DNA of 64,000 bases from Natrinema hispanicum. Its GTDB lineage: Archaea > Halobacteriota > Halobacteria > Halobacteriales > Natrialbaceae. The notes under the pieces are model-generated. The model was given only the letters and a program-made list of their open reading frames with translations, made no database searches and was not told the origin of the DNA. The stretch spans positions 186,001-250,000 of the forward strand of contig NZ_FOIC01000002.1 in the NCBI RefSeq assembly GCF_900111485.1, read 5' to 3'. Below are positions 61,878-64,000 of this stretch, piece after piece. Numbering within the stretch: position 1 is the stretch's first letter; every line of letters begins with the position of its first letter. Made by a program: the position numbers and the translations under genes.

Positions 61878-62816
61878 CTATTGCGAGCGAATGGGCGACC
61901 CCCGGACGAGGTCACCGACGTGGTCCGAACGATACAGGACCGGTGCCGTGACGAACGCGGCAGCGGCCAGTCCGAGGAGGCCGCTCCCGGCGATCACTGG
62001 CACGGCCCAGTATGAGACCGTGACGGCAGCCAGCCCGACGACGACGAGGGCCGCGACGGTTGCTCTGGCGATCAGCGGCCGGCTGGTCCGGATCGGCCCG
62101 TTACCGGCCTCGAGATCGCGAACGAGGACGGCGAGTTGCCAGCCGGCAAACGCGCCCAGTGACGTCCCGAACAACAGGACGGCATCGGGATCCGTCCGGG
62201 CCGGCACGAGCGAGAGCACAGCAACGCCGACCGCGATCGCGAATCCGATCGTGCCGCGGTGGTCCGGATACCGGTCGCAGAGTCCGGCCGCGAGCAACAG
62301 AAACACCAGCGCGACGGCGACGCCGGCAATGACATCGACGAGGTAGTGGACGCCGAGCGCGACGCGGGAGAAACTGACTGCCGTAATGATCCCCGCCGCA
62401 CCGAGGTATCGCTGCCGGCGCGTCCCGACCGAAAGATACTCGGCCAGACTCAGATAGACGATCGTCGACATGAGGGCGTGGCCGCTCGGGAAGCCGTAGC
62501 CGGTCGCCGTCGCAGTGGCCCGATACAGCGGGTGGACCGTCTCCGGCAGCGTCTCGACTGCCACGAACACCCGGTCGGGCCGCGAGAGCGCGAAGACCTC
62601 TTTCAGCCCCGTGATCAGCGAGAGGCCGGCCAGCGTCACCCCGAGGACGGTTGCGGCTTCGTCACGGCGGTCCGGCACTGCCGCCCAGTAGACGACCCCG
62701 ACGAGGAAGCCGAGAAACCACACGTCGCCGAGTTGGGTCACCAGCCCGAGCAACACGACACTCCAGTCGGGGGCGACCGCACGAAACGAGTCGAACCAGC
62801 CGATCCCGCGAGTCAT
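61878..62816 (-). CDS. PAP2-family membrane phosphatase
   Basis: 312 residues with about eight membrane spans and the three phosphatase motifs: KEVFALSRPDR, YGFPSGHA and RVALGVHYLVDV. It hydrolyses lipid or polyprenol phosphates on the outer face of the membrane, possibly recycling the glycan lipid carrier. Convergent with the acidic-protein gene and divergent from nuoCD. Confidence 0.88.
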   Translation of the reverse strand: MTRGIGWFDSFRAVAPDWSVVLLGLVTQLGDVWFLGFLVGVVYWAAVPDRRDEAATVLGVTLAGLSLITGLKEVFALSRPDRVFVAVETLPETVHPLYRATATATGYGFPSGHALMSTIVYLSLAEYLSVGTRRQRYLGAAGIITAVSFSRVALGVHYLVDVIAGVAVALVFLLLAAGLCDRYPDHRGTIGFAIAVGVAVLSLVPARTDPDAVLLFGTSLGAFAGWQLAVLVRDLEAGNGPIRTSRPLIARATVAALVVVGLAAVTVSYWAVPVIAGSGLLGLAAAAFVTAPVLYRSDHVGDLVRGSPIRSQ

Positions 62817-62982
62817 GTCCTACGCTACGGACGACGTGATACATAAACGATTTCCGTGGCCGCGACAGCTGCAACACCGATCGGGTAGCCAACGGAGAGA
62901 GTCACCGGAACGCGGGAAAACCCTCATCTCCGCGTCACCTGTACCCTTCAGGGACGCCGGCCGTCGGCGTGGTGTCCGGCCC

Positions 62983-64000
62983 AATGAGCGAAACAACCGA
63001 GCCCGAACCAGAGCACGAGCGCATCGATCCGAAGTACGACCACCGCCGCGAGGAGGGCGTCGACGAGACCGCCCTCGAGGCCCTGCTTTCCGACTACGCG
63101 ATCGGGCGCGACGACCACGAGAACGCGCCTGCCTTCGTGATCCGACCGGACGAGGTCCGGGAGGTGGTTCGTCTATTGCGCGACGAGGCGGGTTTCGACC
63201 ACCTCACGTGTCTCACGTCCCAGCAGTATGAGGACCGCTACGAGTCGCTCATCCACCTGACGAAGTACGACCAGCGCACTCACGAGGTGGCGCTGGTCAT
63301 CCCACTGCCGACGGACGAGCCGGTCTGTGAGTCTGCCGAACCGGTCTTTCGCACCGCCGACTGGCACGAACGCGAGGCCTTCGACCTCGTCGGCATCGAA
63401 TACGACGGCCATCCCGACCTCCGGCGGATCCTCCTCCCCGAATCGTGGCAGGGTCATCCGCTGGCGCTGGATTACGATCAGGACAAGCCACAGGTCGTCC
63501 GGTATGCCGAACACGCAAACCCACTGCAGGGCGACCGGCACGTCCCCGAGTCGGACACGATGTTTCTCAACATCGGACCCCACCACCCGGCGACCCACGG
63601 CGTGCTCCACCTCGAGACGGTGTTAGACGGCGAGTCAGTCGCAGACGTCAGGCCCGACATCGGCTATCTCCACCGCTGTGAGGAACAGATGTGCCAGCAG
63701 GGGACCTACCGCCACCAGATTATCCCCTACTCGAACCGCTGGGATTACACGGCGAACCTCCCAAACGAGTGGGCGGTCGCCCGCGCGATCGAGGACATCG
63801 CCGACATCGAGGTGCCCGCCTACGCGCAGATCCTGCGAACGATGGCAACCGAGTTCGGGCGCATGCTCGGGCACTTCCTTGCCGTCTCGACGTTCGCACT
63901 GGACGTTTACGGCGACTTCACCGCCATCTTCCAGTACGGCATGCGCGACCGCGAGGTCGTCCAGGACATCTTGGAGGACCTGACCGGCCAGCGAATGATG
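62983..64000 (+). CDS. nuoCD: NADH dehydrogenase-like complex subunit NuoCD (5' part)
   Basis: Open to the window edge. 339 codons are visible. Residues about 40-165 are NuoC (30-kDa type: WHEREAFDLVGIEYDGHPDLRRIL, read in parts), and from about 185 NuoD (49-kDa type: NIGPHHPATHGVLHL, then GYLHRCEEQMC). Complex I moves electrons to quinone. Haloarchaea lack NuoEFG, so the donor may be ferredoxin or F420H2-like. Nothing resembling nuoA or nuoB lies upstream, and the 166-bp gap to the PAP2 gene holds only a promoter. Confidence 0.9.

Noticed and set aside
1-64000. Intact insertion sequence, integrase or rRNA genes
   Set aside because: No transposase or integrase motifs and no rRNA segments were seen. 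Only possible remnants are listed.

Overview
The window is chromosome-like DNA from a halophilic archaeon (class Halobacteria). The evidence is high GC, very acidic proteins, TATA elements about 27 bp before many start codons with almost no leader, an archaeal release factor aRF1, aIF5A, Orc1/Cdc6, MinD, Tat-type lipoproteins and a PGF-CTERM-like surface protein. Placement near Natrialbaceae is only a guess. No rRNA, CRISPR array or intact transposase was seen.

Layout. 1-7909: housekeeping genes (threonine synthase tail, NUDIX, beta-carbonic anhydrase, argS, lipoprotein, MinD, aRF1, sugar-nucleotide epimerase). 8063-18430: the most unusual block. Five near-identical 18-bp palindromes (TTTTAGG-N4-CCTAAAA type, like DtxR/IdeR iron boxes) sit on the five promoters that drive a lipid-glycan flippase-like protein, an RGP-type sugar mutase, a ferric-type ABC binding protein plus permease, a GT39-like transferase, a GT2 dolichol-phosphate sugar synthase, and an exported FAD sugar dehydrogenase with its small Tat subunit. 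I read this as an iron-responsive regulon that joins iron uptake to building and oxidising a surface sugar. 18501-34716: mixed metabolism (SRAP, tRNA-Ser, RidA and threonine deaminase, PGF-CTERM protein, citrate synthase, sulfatase, JAMM protease and a corrinoid-type binding protein, MoeA fused to a binding-protein domain, MATE). 34791-49271: second MoeA, Hsp20, UbiB kinase, aIF5A with agmatinase (hypusine pathway), NUDIX, aconitase, dUTPase-type enzyme, 6-phosphogluconate dehydrogenase.

49404-53812: a tRNA-Arg followed by copies of its own 3' end, then orc1/cdc6 flanked by seven 22-bp origin-recognition-type repeats (candidate replication origin) and a PD-(D/E)XK-like protein. 53897-62816: a P1B-type ATPase with an SPW membrane motif, then GNAT, beta-propeller, sulfatase-fold, acidic and PAP2 proteins that look like an envelope or polymer group. 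62983-64000: start of nuoCD, which here begins its transcription unit without nuoA or nuoB before it.

Together the central enzymes (citrate synthase, aconitase, 6PGDH, Nuo) indicate aerobic respiratory heterotrophy. The accessory blocks concern cell-surface glycans, metals and DNA replication.
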